64,000 nucleotides of DNA from Isoetes taiwanensis (lineage: Eukaryota > Streptophyta > Lycopodiopsida > Isoetales > Isoetaceae): assembly GCA_021234155.1 (NCBI GenBank), contig JAJEKV010000101.1, positions 965,453-1,029,452 of the forward strand, written 5' to 3'. Positions 30,536-42,475 of this stretch are shown one piece after another (the stretch's first letter is position 1; every line of letters begins with the position of its first letter). The notes under the pieces are model-generated. The model worked only from the letters and a program-made list of their open reading frames with translations, made no database searches and was not told the origin of the DNA. The position numbers were made by a program, and so were the translations under genes.

Positions 30536-33059
30536 AGGTTTCTTGGTGTTTTTTATTTTTGTTTGCTTTTTCAGGTGTAAGTTCGAAGATTTTCTAATCT
30601 GGCTAGCTCCGGCATACTTCAGAGCCAAATTGCCCAAGGATTCTCTATCTAATCCACCTACCTGTGGCCGTCTCTGGCACAAGGTGTTCTGACGCAGCTA
30701 CGTCCGAGCTGGGTTCCACAAAATCCTTTAGATACCTAGTTCAAAATTTGTCTTTGTAGGTTCCAAAGCCCTTTGAGCTCCAGTTCAAAACCGCAAAAAC
30801 CGGGGAAAGGAAAGGTTCAAATGGTCGAGCAAAAATCGCTTCTCAAAGTTTTCTTAGATTTTGTCTGTCTGTGGTTTATGTTTCTACGTGATTCCGCCAT
30901 AGCCGTAAGAAATGCAAAGCTTGCTTTCGTGCCCCTTGTTTGTGATTCGGTTTACCTTATGCGCATGCGTGAAGAATCGGTCATCCGGCTTTCATTCCTC
31001 TTCCATTTCGTTTCTCTCGAATCCCGCTTTTTTTATTGTGGCCATTGATGTGCTTATGGTTCGTTGCTCACGAGCTTATCGAGGTTCAGCTCGGGCTTCA
31101 TCGAACCAACGACTTGTGCATGTATTTGCACATTTTGGTATATTCATTACTTATATGTGACAATTTAATGGTTTAACAATGGTTACAAGTTTTAAAAAAT
31201 GCAAAAGGTTACACTTAGCAAATTGGTATCCTAAACATGACCATTTTCCTTAATTATCACCCAAAACTTAGCAAGAATTATTCTTACAAGAAATTTATCG
31301 CGCGGCCGCCGCGAACATTTCTCTTCTCCAACCCGCTGCAAAAGAAGTTTTGTGCTAAGTCGAACAGATTTCAATTCTGGACATCCTTGAGAGGGGAAAG
31401 AACATGCAGGAGTTGAACCTTGGGATTCGTCTGCACATCTTTAGCCAAAAAGGTTTGATACTAAGTTTGCAAATAGAGAAGCCTTTGATAATGGCATGGA
31501 CTTCAATGTTGCATCCGCTTAAATATGCCCAGTGGGTACATAACAAAAGAAATCGACCTGTGTGGTCCTAAAATATGAACAGAGGATCTCAAGTTTGAGC
31601 AAAAATTTTTACACTATGCTCTGTTGCTTCTGGTGCAATTTTGTCCATTATTATTGATCAAATATTTTGAAATTGAATTACTGAAAAAATCTTAAAAAGC
31701 ATAAGGAATAGATCCTAGGAGGGTAACAATATTGCAAATTTAGGTTTACATTGCATATTTAAGGTCGTGGAAATCATGCCCACTAATGCCATACTCATGC
31801 CTAATTATGTTCATGCTCTAATACAAATATGACATAGGCATGTCTCAACTGGTTTAAAAGAAGTTGAATGAACAGATGCCGGTTGCCTCTCGCAAATGGA
31901 ACATACACAATAGAGCTTCAAAATAGAGTTCTTTCTTTTGCCATGGATACACTAATTATGACGCCTAGCATTCATATTGAAAGCTTGTATATCTCTATTG
32001 CAAGCTTGCATATCTAAGTTCATTGCATTGAAATGATTTTTAAGACACAAAGATCGGATGCACTTATTTGTAAGGCACAACAATGCAATATGCATATATG
32101 TCTCAAGTAAAATGTAAAAGTGAGCATCTAATCCCACAATAAGAGTTTGTGGTTGTAGAATTAGCTCTTCTTCCCTCCCTTGACATTGACCGAATACAAA
32201 AGAGAAGGAGCATAGGAGATGGCATATCTTTGTACTAAGAACTCTTCAGACGAGTCCCAAAAGGAGGCAAAGGAGAATGTTGATAGTTGTCCTATAAAAA
32301 AAAAAAAGACAATAATGAAGATGCAGAAGGAGAAGCAACAAAGCATGGATACCTACCTCATTTGGAATAATGACAATATTCCTAATCTCCAAGCCGCTCA
32401 AGTGAAGGTTTCCGGCATTATGGTCGGTGGCTGGTCGTGGAATACCCAAGATCTGATCTCTAATTCCCCCACGAGAAAGAAGAAAAGCATGCGATGCGTA
32501 AAAATATTACCTCAAGAAGCAAGCGACCACTAATCCTTTTAGATTCCTAGAGAATTTCGCCAATCAATGGCATCGATGCGGTATGTAGAGAAGATAAAAG
32601 TTTGCACCTAACAAGTTGCCATTTTAACATGGCGGACGACTATGAAGAAGTCGGACCAAGAATATAGGGATGCAAAACACCAATCCTAAATCCGGTAATC
32701 ACCGATAGTATGCAACTACATCCTATACCTAGTTCCAAAACCAAAACCCCAAACATAGTAAGTTTTCCCTATACTCTCCTTAGGGACGTCTTAAGGAGAT
32801 GGCGTATGAGACATATGGATTGGCCGTTGAAAAAATGATATATATTCGACATTGGTTGGTCATCAAGAGTATAAGAAACCCCGCAGACGGATGCCGGCCA
32901 TTAATGGAGAAAATGGAAAATTAAGAAATTAAAATTTGTAACCTTAGATAATGCATCCTATGGACCCAAGCAATGGAATTACACCTATGCAAGAGAGGCA
33001 TCAATAGTCGAATCCAAAATGAGAGACTTAAAATTTAAAATTGCATTTGCGGTAGTGAT
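30536..33059. other. Mostly unrecognised sequence
   Basis: No supported gene. Short open frames (e.g. plus 30773-31048 and 32219-32533) show no domain. A small GC island with a GCGGCCGC site lies at 31300-31312. Confidence 0.5.
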
Positions 33060-33546
33060 CCTAACCGCTTGAAAAATTTATCGAGAGGAAATGGATTTCA
33101 TGCTAATGTAATTAGAAGTAAAATGTGAAATGGAGCCATTGGTTTCAAAGAAATTATTATGTAACGCCAAGTGCAGGATTGTCAATGATGCACATTTTGT
33201 GTTTGAAAGGATAATGTGGCTGCATAACGAGATGAATGCAGGATGTTCTCGACATGGAAATTGCAAGGTAAATATGGAAGTCTTTATCAAATCGTTCTAG
33301 ATACATTTACATTTAGTGCATATATGCTAAAGGTTGGTAGCATAAGGGATTCATTTGACAGGTTGCCATCACAGGATGTGGCTTCTTGAATGGTGCTTGC
33401 AGCATGCATTCGAAATGAACATTCTGAACTGTGTCTTAAGCTTTCCAATGAAATGCAAAATAATGGCATTATTCCAGACAAACTTACATTTGTTAGTGTT
33501 CTTAGTGCATCAGCATCGTGTATGGTTAGAAACATCCAAAATATAA
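33060..33546 (+). pseudogene. PLS-class pentatricopeptide repeat (PPR) gene fragment
   Basis: Plus-strand translation across several frame changes gives PPR units in order: HANVIRSKM; then AKCRIVNDAHFVFERIMW and MNAGCSRHGNCK; then DSFDRLPSQDVAS, a stop where Trp is normal, MVLAACIRNEHSELCLKL, and NGIIPDKLTFVSVLSASAS. The spacing matches the H-A-x-V-I-R / Y-A-K-C / D-V-x-S-W / A-x-x-x-N-G / PD-x-x-T-F-x-S-V-L pattern of plant PLS PPR proteins. Intact members bind organelle RNA, often for editing. At least two frameshifts and three stops make this a relic; no start, no DYW domain. Confidence 0.85.
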
Positions 33547-33565
33547 TACTATAGCACATTCTAAC

Positions 33566-34045
33566 CATAGCTTTTGTCCACAGCCCATATGTCTGAGGTA
33601 GAGGTTTCTCCTTGCGTATAAACAATGCATCATAACTAAATTGTTTGCATGAGACACGGCCCATGTGCAGAAAATATTGACATGACGTGGTCCTCAAAAT
33701 TGTTTACACTAGAAATGCCGTGTTCTTACCTGCGAAATACCTTATGCGACAAATTTGGCTCCATGCCGCATCATCATCATCTCTGTCAAATTCTTGTTTG
33801 CTTATAAGTTGTTTTCCCATGGATTCTTTTAAATCCTGTGCTCTACCACGTTCACTCCATATTAATGCCAATTGCGTGGATCTGGACATCTCAGCCATCG
33901 GATGCATAAGCAAATTCTTTTGGATTACTTGAAAGAACCCCTCGTGATCTTCTGATAAATTTATGAGATCATGTGCAGTAGTTAACATAGATGTGTAATC
34001 CTTATAGTAAGACAGAAACCATCTTTTGACTGTCTGATTGGTTGC
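33566..34045 (-). CDS. Two exons of an unidentified spliced gene
   Basis: A 305-nt exon (33741-34045) opens after the acceptor GGTTTAG and reads ATNQTVKRWFLSYYKDYTSM, then LINLSEDHEGFFQVIQKNLL and MAEMSRSTQLALIWSERGRA, ending in phase 2 at AG|GTATTT. The next exon (33566-33635) continues in matching phase with YDALFIRKEKPLPQTYGLWT and ends at ATG|GTTAG. A second donor 11 nt further into the first intron is also possible. I do not recognise the protein. The PPR fragment lies immediately downstream on the other strand, so the gene may be truncated there or carry the fragment in an intron. A GC-richer 5' region near 35050-35200 (MAATVRQRLRFHLLVLI) could be its start. Confidence 0.5.
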
Positions 34046-37000
34046 CTAAACCTCAGGAAAACAAAGCCTAGGAATAGATAAAAAAAGGGGGGGATTAAAC
34101 TATGGGGCTTGGCTCTGCTTCATCACACAGCCAAGCAGAAAAAGATTTGATTTTAGCCTACTCCAAGACTGTATGACGAAGTCGATGCCTTCCAAACATG
34201 AAGTTTTATAAGAAGCAGCGTTTGGTGAAATTTCATGTGCCATCCAATTTTACAACAGGGATCCCTCTTCCACGAAATTCAAGAAGCCAACTGTTGGCCT
34301 TATTGCTAGTCCTAGAGACAGGCTGCATAGCCGGATCTTTGAAGGAGCAAATAAGAGAGAGTGAAAGCTGGGTTTAGTTTTCCTAGTTCTGCAGCAGAGA
34401 ATATCATTTAGACTACTGGCGGAAAGCTAGATAAACCGACAATGCATAGATCTACCTCAAGTCTATACACAAATCCTGAGAAAATCTGAGAAAATATGCA
34501 GGAAGCTTAAAAACAAAGCTAAAATGATTGAGTAAATGAGTTAGGTCCATATTCCAGTCGGATATTTCCGATCCCAAAGCGTCTAGAAATACCATTCTTT
34601 CCTGCCCATCTTTGCTTTCTCTGCAGAAATACACCAAGTAGATCTAAACTTTTATTCAAATCCCCTTTTTATTACTACAGACTCTTATCAACAAAACACA
34701 TCATTAAATGCAGCTCTGCCTGAGAATTTGGCCATAATCGGGCTTAGAAAGCTTCAAATCATTCCCAAATCACAACCCATTTCGTGAATTGCTTCCAATG
34801 TACCTACAGAAACATCCATAGCTCAACTATTGAAGCACACAAAAACCCATCTAAAAATGTGCATCAAACCCATTTCGTCAATTTTAGGCTTATCCACAGA
34901 GGGTTTTATCCGCAGAGTTACCTGATGGGTTTCTCCCTGCCCTATTTCAACAGTACCAAGCACCCCAGAAGCTGCAAGGTTCTCCTGCGGAGCCCAACCC
35001 TCTCTTCAAAAACCTACAAAATGAGAACCAGAAGATGGAATCGAAGCCGTTGCCGGACAGTAGCCGCCATGGAATGCTCAGAACAGGGCTCGGCCAGCAT
35101 AAAATCCTGCTGTTTTTAGGGCAAGCCGATCTGGCTATGCCCTTATGGGCGGCCGTTTTGACGCCACAGCATTCTTTAAGGACGCCATAGCCAGCAAAAA
35201 CTTGGCGCAACTTCTCTTAAGTCAATTCGCTTCAAAACTAAAAAGCTGTTCTAATGCGGCATCTTACTCCAACAAACTAAAGAGCTTAATGTTGCTGGGC
35301 GCTTCACGAGGGCGATTGCATCCGGAGGAGATGCTTCAGTGGTTGGGTTGCCACAGTTGTCGAACCCGCAGTTGCCCTTTCCTTTTATGCGACGTGTCAA
35401 AAAAATTTGCATAGAAGTGTTGCACACAAAGAATCGTCCTCCAATAATTATCTCTAATATATAATTCTAATATGGAAGGTAAGGGGACAGCACAGCTTAT
35501 GTTATGTATAGGAAATCATGATCTAAATTGAGTACGTGTCAACACATAAAAAATTTGAAAGGAGGCAGCTCTTTCTGGAACTTTCGTGTGCTCTAAAATA
35601 TTCTAGAACTCTCTCGAAGTTTCTAGCGTCTTCTTCGGCCTGGTATATAAAGAGGAAATGTCAGTTGCTGAAATCAGACCGCAGTCGTAGGCGTGTAAGC
35701 TCAAAGCAAGGGTCAAAGATGTGGAAGTTGTGTTTGCGCCCAGGTTTGGCTTGGCAGATTTAGAACTGTATTCAAGAGGACAGAGGCATAATAATCTGGT
35801 GGTCTCTGGTTTGCTATTAAATTTTAGAATAGGGTAATCCGGAGATGGAGTTTCTTTGTTGAAACTTAGGGAGGCATAAAAAGCTACAAAAAGCTAAGAG
35901 GAGTTCTGGCTGGGTCTGCAATTTCGCCGGCAAAAAGCATCAGAAGACCACAAAGAGCTTGATGCTCGAACAAAGGGCGGCCACTTCTTTTTTTAAGGGT
36001 TCTTTTGTTCTTTTGTTCTTTTTTTTAAGGGTTCTTTTGTTCTTTTGTTTTGCAGCGGCCATTTGTTGGAAATCCGTGGAGGTCTGGTGGAAATCTGTGG
36101 AGGTCTGTATGGTAGAAATTGGGCCTGTTTGATGATTTGGCATGCAGCGCAAATCATCAACCACATGTAGACTTTGCATAGAAACAAAGATTGTATTCCA
36201 TAGTCTTATAGTAAAGATTTTCATGTCCTCTTCTGGTAGCTTTACAGATAACTTGCCTTAAAACATATAACATATGGACCCATCTGCCTTGAAATGCGTC
36301 CCACAACATTTGCAGTGTATATATGTCCGGTGTTCGCTATGTGCTGCTTTGCATTGCTTCACATGAGAATGCTTCACATGAGAATACTCTAGAATCGATG
36401 CTTACTAGTTCATCAAATTACAAATGGTGGTTCTTTATGCTACGTTTATAATGCAGTCTCAAGTAAAGACTTCCTAATCCTGGGTCCTGAAAGCAGATGA
36501 AGGTGCTTAGGAATCCCAAAGATATGTGAGAGAGTTGTTTTGCAACCAATCCATGTGTTGTTGCATGTTGTAAAAGGGTGATGGGATTGGTTGTTCCGTC
36601 AGGGTATGATTATGCTGTGGGCTACACAGATGGGAGTTGCTAGTCATCTACGGAACCTGCATAATTAAAGAGTTCAGATGTATCATGATTTAAGTGTGTA
36701 TAGCAACGTTCATAGGTGTATCACGATTTGATCTTAACATGAATTTTACTTTATTCGTTTAACTTTACTCCATTCACCCATTCAATCTAGAATTGTGCCA
36801 CTCAATTAAACTTAACCATAATGCACGAAGAATAATTTTTTAGCTAATCTCACTTTATCAAAATCACATGACTGAAGAAGTGCCAATAAAGTCCAAGGGG
36901 ACAAATATTATGAAGAGGTTCTTGGTATGGAGATAAATTTCTCAATGAAGTGAAACCGTAAAATAGCTTGCTTTTAATCATGGAGATGCAAATGTATATT

Positions 37001-37412
37001 ATGTAGTTGAGAGTCTAACTTTTATTATATATAAAATTGAAATATTTTGCATAAATTTGAAGATACGAGTCACTTTTACCTTCATTGCAGAATGTAAGGC
37101 ATATTTCTTTTCTTATTGTCAATATCATATTCAGTATAACTTCTCAAGATACAAATTGAAAAGCACAATGTAGCGGCAGCGAAGGCTGCCGCGACAAATA
37201 CTTGTATATGTTAAGATAATATCTAAAGCGTATATTTTGATCAAAAAGCCACTTACCAATTGATAGAGAAGCACAAGTTAACTAAAAGATATATACCTGT
37301 TTCTACCAAAAATTTGGAGTCCTTTCTCGTATAATCCCTTCTCCAAAGTGCTCCAATTACTACCTTTTAGATTACCTGTGGTGGCAAGTCCCTCCTTTAA
37401 ACTACCATCTTT
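34046..37412. other. Unassigned region with possible 5' exons
   Basis: Minus-strand open patches near 34452-34637 and 34947-35210 may belong to the gene to the left, but no consistent splice chain was found. At 35993-36050 there is a TTTAAGGGTTCTTTTGTTC tandem repeat (two units plus). The remainder is AT-rich and unremarkable. Confidence 0.4.
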
Positions 37413-37860
37413 CTAAGTATCTTGTGTAGCAGTTTTAACTTCATCAGACTTCGATTCTTCTCTAGGTCGTTTCGATTGGTTACATGCAATATTACTCTTC
37501 TTGTGCTTCCTGAGATTTCTTAGAAGTGCCTTTTCTCTTTCCTGTTGCATTTTTGCATGCCCAGTTCCTTCTCCTTGTATGTCTTCTTTTGTAAGAGAAG
37601 TGCCATCCTTAGTAGGCTCCTTCCCATCCTTAATAGGCTCAACACGTGCAGGACGATGCTCTCCTGCATCTTCATCACCTCCTTTTCCACTTTTTCTTTT
37701 CAAAAGCTTTCTCAAAGCATTAACTCTCTTGTCTTTTATCCCCCTTCTTGGATGGTCGATCAGTTGGGTCGTTGTTCGATCTGTTATTGCACCAGATGTG
37801 TGAGAAGTTGTGCCATGGTCCACTCTGTGCTTGAAACTATGATCCAGCGGCCATCCTGTT
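37413..37860 (-). CDS. Terminal exon of an unidentified Lys/Glu-rich protein
   Basis: After a good acceptor (TTTTGGCCATTTCAG) the frame is open for 148 codons to a stop at 37413: TGWPLDHSFKHRVDHGTTSH, RVNALRKLLKRKSGKGGDED, then low-complexity charged sequence (EREKALLRNLRKHKKS, SKRPREESKSDEVKTATQDT). Composition suggests a disordered nuclear-type tail. No domain is recognised. Upstream exons would lie to the right, beyond the foldback element, and were not found. It could also be a pseudogene remnant. Confidence 0.45.
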
Positions 37861-38117
37861 CTGAAATGGCCAAAATAAATGCGCCACAATCCGTTACATA
37901 TTACCTGATTAAACTAATCAAACGTGAAGAATAGAATAGTGTTTTGCGATTGCGAATACGTACTGTGCATTTAGTCTCAAACGACTATTCTATGTATGAC
38001 TGAGTGTACGATTAAAATATGTCACAGAGTCTAGCATTTCATCGGAGTTTAGGCAATCCAAGATTAGGAATTTGTAGGTGCCTAAGATGCAGCAAAAGTC
38101 ATTAGCACGGCTAAAAA

Positions 38118-38732
38118 CCAAACACAAACCATTACATTCTACACTTAAAAATTAAATTCCCCCTTGAACCCCCTTTGGTTTGGGTGCATATTCACACGGG
38201 GGGGTGACGTAGAGCAGCGAGAGCTCCTAAAATTATATTATGCATGTATAAATCAACACCATATGGTACATTGCATAAATCTTATAGTATTTACAAAGCG
38301 TGTTATCTGATTATACCAAAACTTTAATGGGACATACCCCTGGCCAACGAGGATTTCTATGCACGGTCTAGATCGTGGAATAAAAGGCATATATGCTTAT
38401 CCAACAGCTCTGGCATACCCCACAAACGAGGATTTCTATGCGCGGTCTAGATCGTGGAATAAAAGGCATCCACGATCTAGACCCAAGATAGAAATCCTTC
38501 GATGGGTATGCCCTGCATAAGTTTTGGTATCTTTGTGATAACACGCTTTTTGCAAAAATACTATAAGATTTGTGGCAATGTACTATATGGTGTTGATTTT
38601 ATGCATGCATAATATAATTTTAGGGGCTCTCGCTGCCCTACGTCACCCCCCGTGTGAATATGCACCCAAACCAAAGGGGGTTTAAGGGGGGATTTAATTT
38701 TTAAGTGTAGAATGTAATGGTTTGTGTTATAC
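38118..38732. mobile_element. Foldback element with about 220-bp inverted arms
   Basis: Left arm from 38121 (AACACAAACCATTACATTCT...) and right arm ending 38728 are inverted copies over more than 200 bp, sharing CCTTTGGTTTGGGTGCATAT and TCACACGGGGGG. The centre carries a 60-bp direct repeat (GAGGATTTCTATGC then CGGTCTAGATCGTGGAATAA) at about 38350 and 38428, and a third inverted copy at 38468-38515. CTAAAAA occurs on both sides (38111 and 38733) as a possible 7-bp target duplication. Long TIRs suggest a Mutator-like or foldback MITE; the family is uncertain. Confidence 0.85.
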
Positions 38733-39402
38733 CTAAAAAAAAATTTGCCCCTTCGGGACTTCAACAAAAATCATTACCTTTTTTTTTTTTAATTAAAGGC
38801 TAAAGTATATTGAAATCCGTATGGTAAAAGTTACATCCAAAGCTTTTAAAAGCTTTTTTGAAAAAAACCTTTAGGAAAGGGTAGGTTGAGGACCCTGATC
38901 AGAACAGAACTATCCAAATCCAAAATAGAATATAAAAGTTCCTGGTAGCTCAAAATAGCAAAGTATCTGATTTCAAGATTAGCATGGTGATCAGTATTCA
39001 CCCGAAAATCTTCTTTTCTTAGGCTCCCTTCGAGAATGATCCTTTCTTCCCATCCCCTTATTAGCTACAATGAACAGGCAATAAGGGCATTCGCACAGAT
39101 GAGCCTTCCCGGGATTGAATCTGTCTTTTTTGTCTTTTGCAGTGCATAGAATATATCTTTTCTCATCGAAGTAGGAAGTGCAGACGCAGTTGCATTGAGA
39201 TTCCTCTCCATGTTCATTAGGAACCTCGACCCCAAACTGAGTAAGTCATAAGGCATTCGCATGGAGATTCGTCCTTTTCCATCTCAGCCTTTTAAACATG
39301 ATCAGAGTATTTCCTGCAAACAAGAAGAAAACAGGCATTAAAAAATAGAACAGAACCTTAATTCTGATTCCCATAAATTTCCAAAACCCAATTAATATCA
39401 TA

Positions 39403-39942
39403 TTAGGCTTGTTTAATTATGGCATTGGGCCAAACGATCTCATCCTTGAAAATCAAGGCATTTATTCCCTTCCACATTCTCCATAGGAGAATATACCTCC
39501 TCCATTCAACTGGGTTGGCAGGGAAAAAAAGCTCAATATTTTGTATATTGGCTAAACCAGGAATGTTGAGCTCAGTTTCTGCTAACTCCAGAGTCCATTC
39601 TGCCCATAGGCAATTTTTAAACAAATGTTCTTCATTTTCCTGATTCTGCAAACATCTAACACAGATGTCAGAATTAGACATGTTGAGCCTCCACCCCTTT
39701 CTGTTGGTAGCAAGGGCTCTATGCCAAAGCTGCCACATGAATGCCTTGATTTTTGGATGAATGGGACTTTTCCACATGAAGGTCAAATCCTTGAAGACTC
39801 TATCAGGATCAATATTCCATTTCATATGAATGGATATTTCTTGGTGCCTGTTAAGATACCTATAAGCCAAATTGACTCTGTAACCACAAAAGCCATTAAT
39901 ATGCCAAAACTCATTAGTGTCATGCCATTCTCCAATTGCCAA
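39403..39942 (-). pseudogene. LINE C-terminal zinc-binding domain (zf-RVT)
   Basis: 179-codon open frame with IHPKIKAFMWQLWHRALATN and the CX2C...HX4C pattern CVRCLQNQENEEHLFKNC, as in plant L1-type ORF2 C-termini. It is the downstream part of the split LINE. Confidence 0.88.
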
Positions 39943-40064
39943 TCTCTGAGAAATACTATTGAATAGCTGCCTGGAGTCCTCTCCTAGATCTCTAAGGGTT
40001 GATTCCTGATAATCAAAATCATCAATAATATCCCTTATGTAAATTATGCCTCTATTAGTCCATT

Positions 40065-41090
40065 CCTAGGATGGGTCCTATGATAGGCATATACTGGCCA
40101 AGTGAAGTGGTGTTCTCATTGAGCTTTGTAAAACATTGAGTACAAATGGATCCCTCACTAGGGATAGATAAATTTGAAAATATGAACTTTAAATGCTCTG
40201 AAACTAGACAATCATCGAGAGCATGATGAAACTGAAGAATATAACATAAAAGATGGTTTTATCCACCACTTGGTTGATGCAAAGGTGAGAAGACTCGGTG
40301 ACTGCTCCTCGTCGGGAAGAAGAACCACAGCTTCTTAGGTTCCCACGCACTATGGCAACCACAAGACCTTAAACAATCCCCGTAATCAAAATTTTGAAAG
40401 AAAAATAACCCGTCAACGAGTTAGATGCCATAGGTAAGAAGACTCGAGGCTCGAAGGGCCGAGAAAGAAACAATAAATAGATAATCGAACCCGTCCGTGG
40501 AATGACCATCGCGGGAAAAAACAACCGATTAGTCTTTGCCTCTCCGAGGCCTCTGGCCGCCAGAAAAACAATAAATATGATCTCGAGGCAAAGGCATACG
40601 CCGAGAGAGAAAACATGAATAATAAATATGAACTCGGAGGCTACAATGCCACACCGAGAGAAAACATGAATGAATAAATAAAATACTAGTGCCATAAAGA
40701 GTAAACCAAATGGTATGCCTCGGAGGCTGACAAAGCCGGCCCGAGAAAATAAAGAAACAATGAACAAGAGTTATGCTTGGGCTATAGTGCCATGCGCCGA
40801 AAGAGTAAACTAATAAGTCCGCCTCGAGGCTACAAAGCCCAATGAGGGAATAAAGAATGCAAATTAAAGGAGATAAAAAGAAAGGAAATAATGGACACGA
40901 TCAAATGCAAATAACCATCAAGGGAGGGAGGGTGAGGGAACCCGACAAGATAGAGAAGAAGGAGAAAACTAGCTCAAGAGAAACTGGCCAGATGATAGAA
41001 CAAATGAAGAGAGGCTAAATAAATAGGAGGAGGAGTGGGACGCCCCATCCAGGAATGTCGGGTTCTATTCGTCGCAATAGAACCGCGTGG
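40065..41090. mobile_element. Unit A of the composite insertion (1.03 kb)
   Basis: Noncoding unit with a repeated phrase built on GAGGC(T/C)...AAAGCC...GAGA (about 40440-40850: CTCGAGGCTCGAAGGGCCGA, CGGAGGCTACAATGCC, CCTCGGAGGCTGACAAAGCC, GCCTCGAGGCTACAAAGCCC), suggesting internal duplication of a 60-110-bp module. The terminal stem-loop is at 41061-41084. Confidence 0.7.
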
Positions 41091-42422
41091 CATTCCTAGG
41101 ATGGGTCCTAGGATAGCATATCTACCGGCCTATAGAAGAGGAACAAACTCAAAACTACCTCAAAGATGGAGACCAAAAGAAGAGAAGCTAAAGAGAAATA
41201 TAGTATAAGGAAAGGGAGAAACGAGTCTACAAGGATCACTGGAAAAGAATGCACATAAAAGGCTGATGGGATAACGGAACAAGATGGGAGGAATGACGAG
41301 TGAAGAAGAACACATAAAAAGGGAGAACATAATACGGTAGAAAGGAGCCAGGTAAGTGGGAGCCCGAATGGATAGTGGCATGGGAAACAAGGCGACTAAC
41401 AAACAGGCAAGTGAAGCAAAGTACAAGGTCGGAACAAAAGAGAGTGGAAAGGAAAAAATGGAGAAGGTCGATGGGGACAAAACTCAGCAGGAAAAGTGGA
41501 TGGAGAAAAGGAATCAATGATCCGCATCATTAACGAATAAACAATGAAAAAACACACACGGAACAAATGAATACATGGAACAAAAGGAAGGATAGAAACA
41601 CGAACCAACAAGGAACTAAAAGAGCAAAAGGACGTCAACAAATTTGCCAAACAGAGGGTGAACAACAAACACAAGGCTCCCAAAAATTAACCAATATCAA
41701 TTTTTTGCAACATTTTTTATATAAAATCACTATAATAAAGTAATATTACTTTGTGGGTTAATATGTTGATTAACCATGAATAGTTATGTACTATGATTTG
41801 TGTGTATAGTTTATTATTCTAGTTTGCTACCACAGTTCAACCTTATGGTTTCTTATAGCAGTTATTTTGCGTGGTTTAATAATGTGGTCTTAGTAGTGTT
41901 TTATTGTTGTGTTTTAAAGATATGGTCCAATGCCATAAACTGATAATGGTTTCAACTTTACTTATCTATGGAAGCTATAATGGTTTCTTGATGAAATTAT
42001 ATGTAGTTCATATATAAATCAACGTTGTTAGATACAATAAAATGCCTAAATTTTTTATCACAAAATATAGGCTAACTAGTATTGCTTTTTCCATCAAGAT
42101 AGTAACTGGTATTAGGACAACCCAATGGTGTTTTCATAGATGCAGTTGGTTTTATTTGTCAATTGCAGGATATATTTGTTCAACAATGGTTTTTTATTGG
42201 TTGCAATTTTGACTTTGTAATCATTATTGATTTATGCTTAAATCTTCAACAACTCTTATCGTTTGGTTACAATTTTTCAATCAAATCCCAAACGTTTTAA
42301 CTTTGTGATCATTATTGATTTATAAGAAATTAAGAAATGCTTATGTCATCGTAAAGCAATGATGATTACCTATAAAATGTGATATTTAAACAGCCATCCA
42401 AGAAAATATACGAGGCAGCTTA

Positions 42423-42475
42423 GGGATTTGAACCCTAATATCTCCATTTGGCCAATGACTAGAGTGCAAGAAATA
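42423..42475 (-). mobile_element. tRNA-derived SINE head
   Basis: On the minus strand a perfect RNA polymerase III A-box TGGCCAAATGG (42454-42444) precedes a B-box GGGTTCAAATCCC (42435-42423) at tRNA-like spacing. The flanks do not complete a cloverleaf, so this is a SINE head rather than a tRNA gene. Confidence 0.6.
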
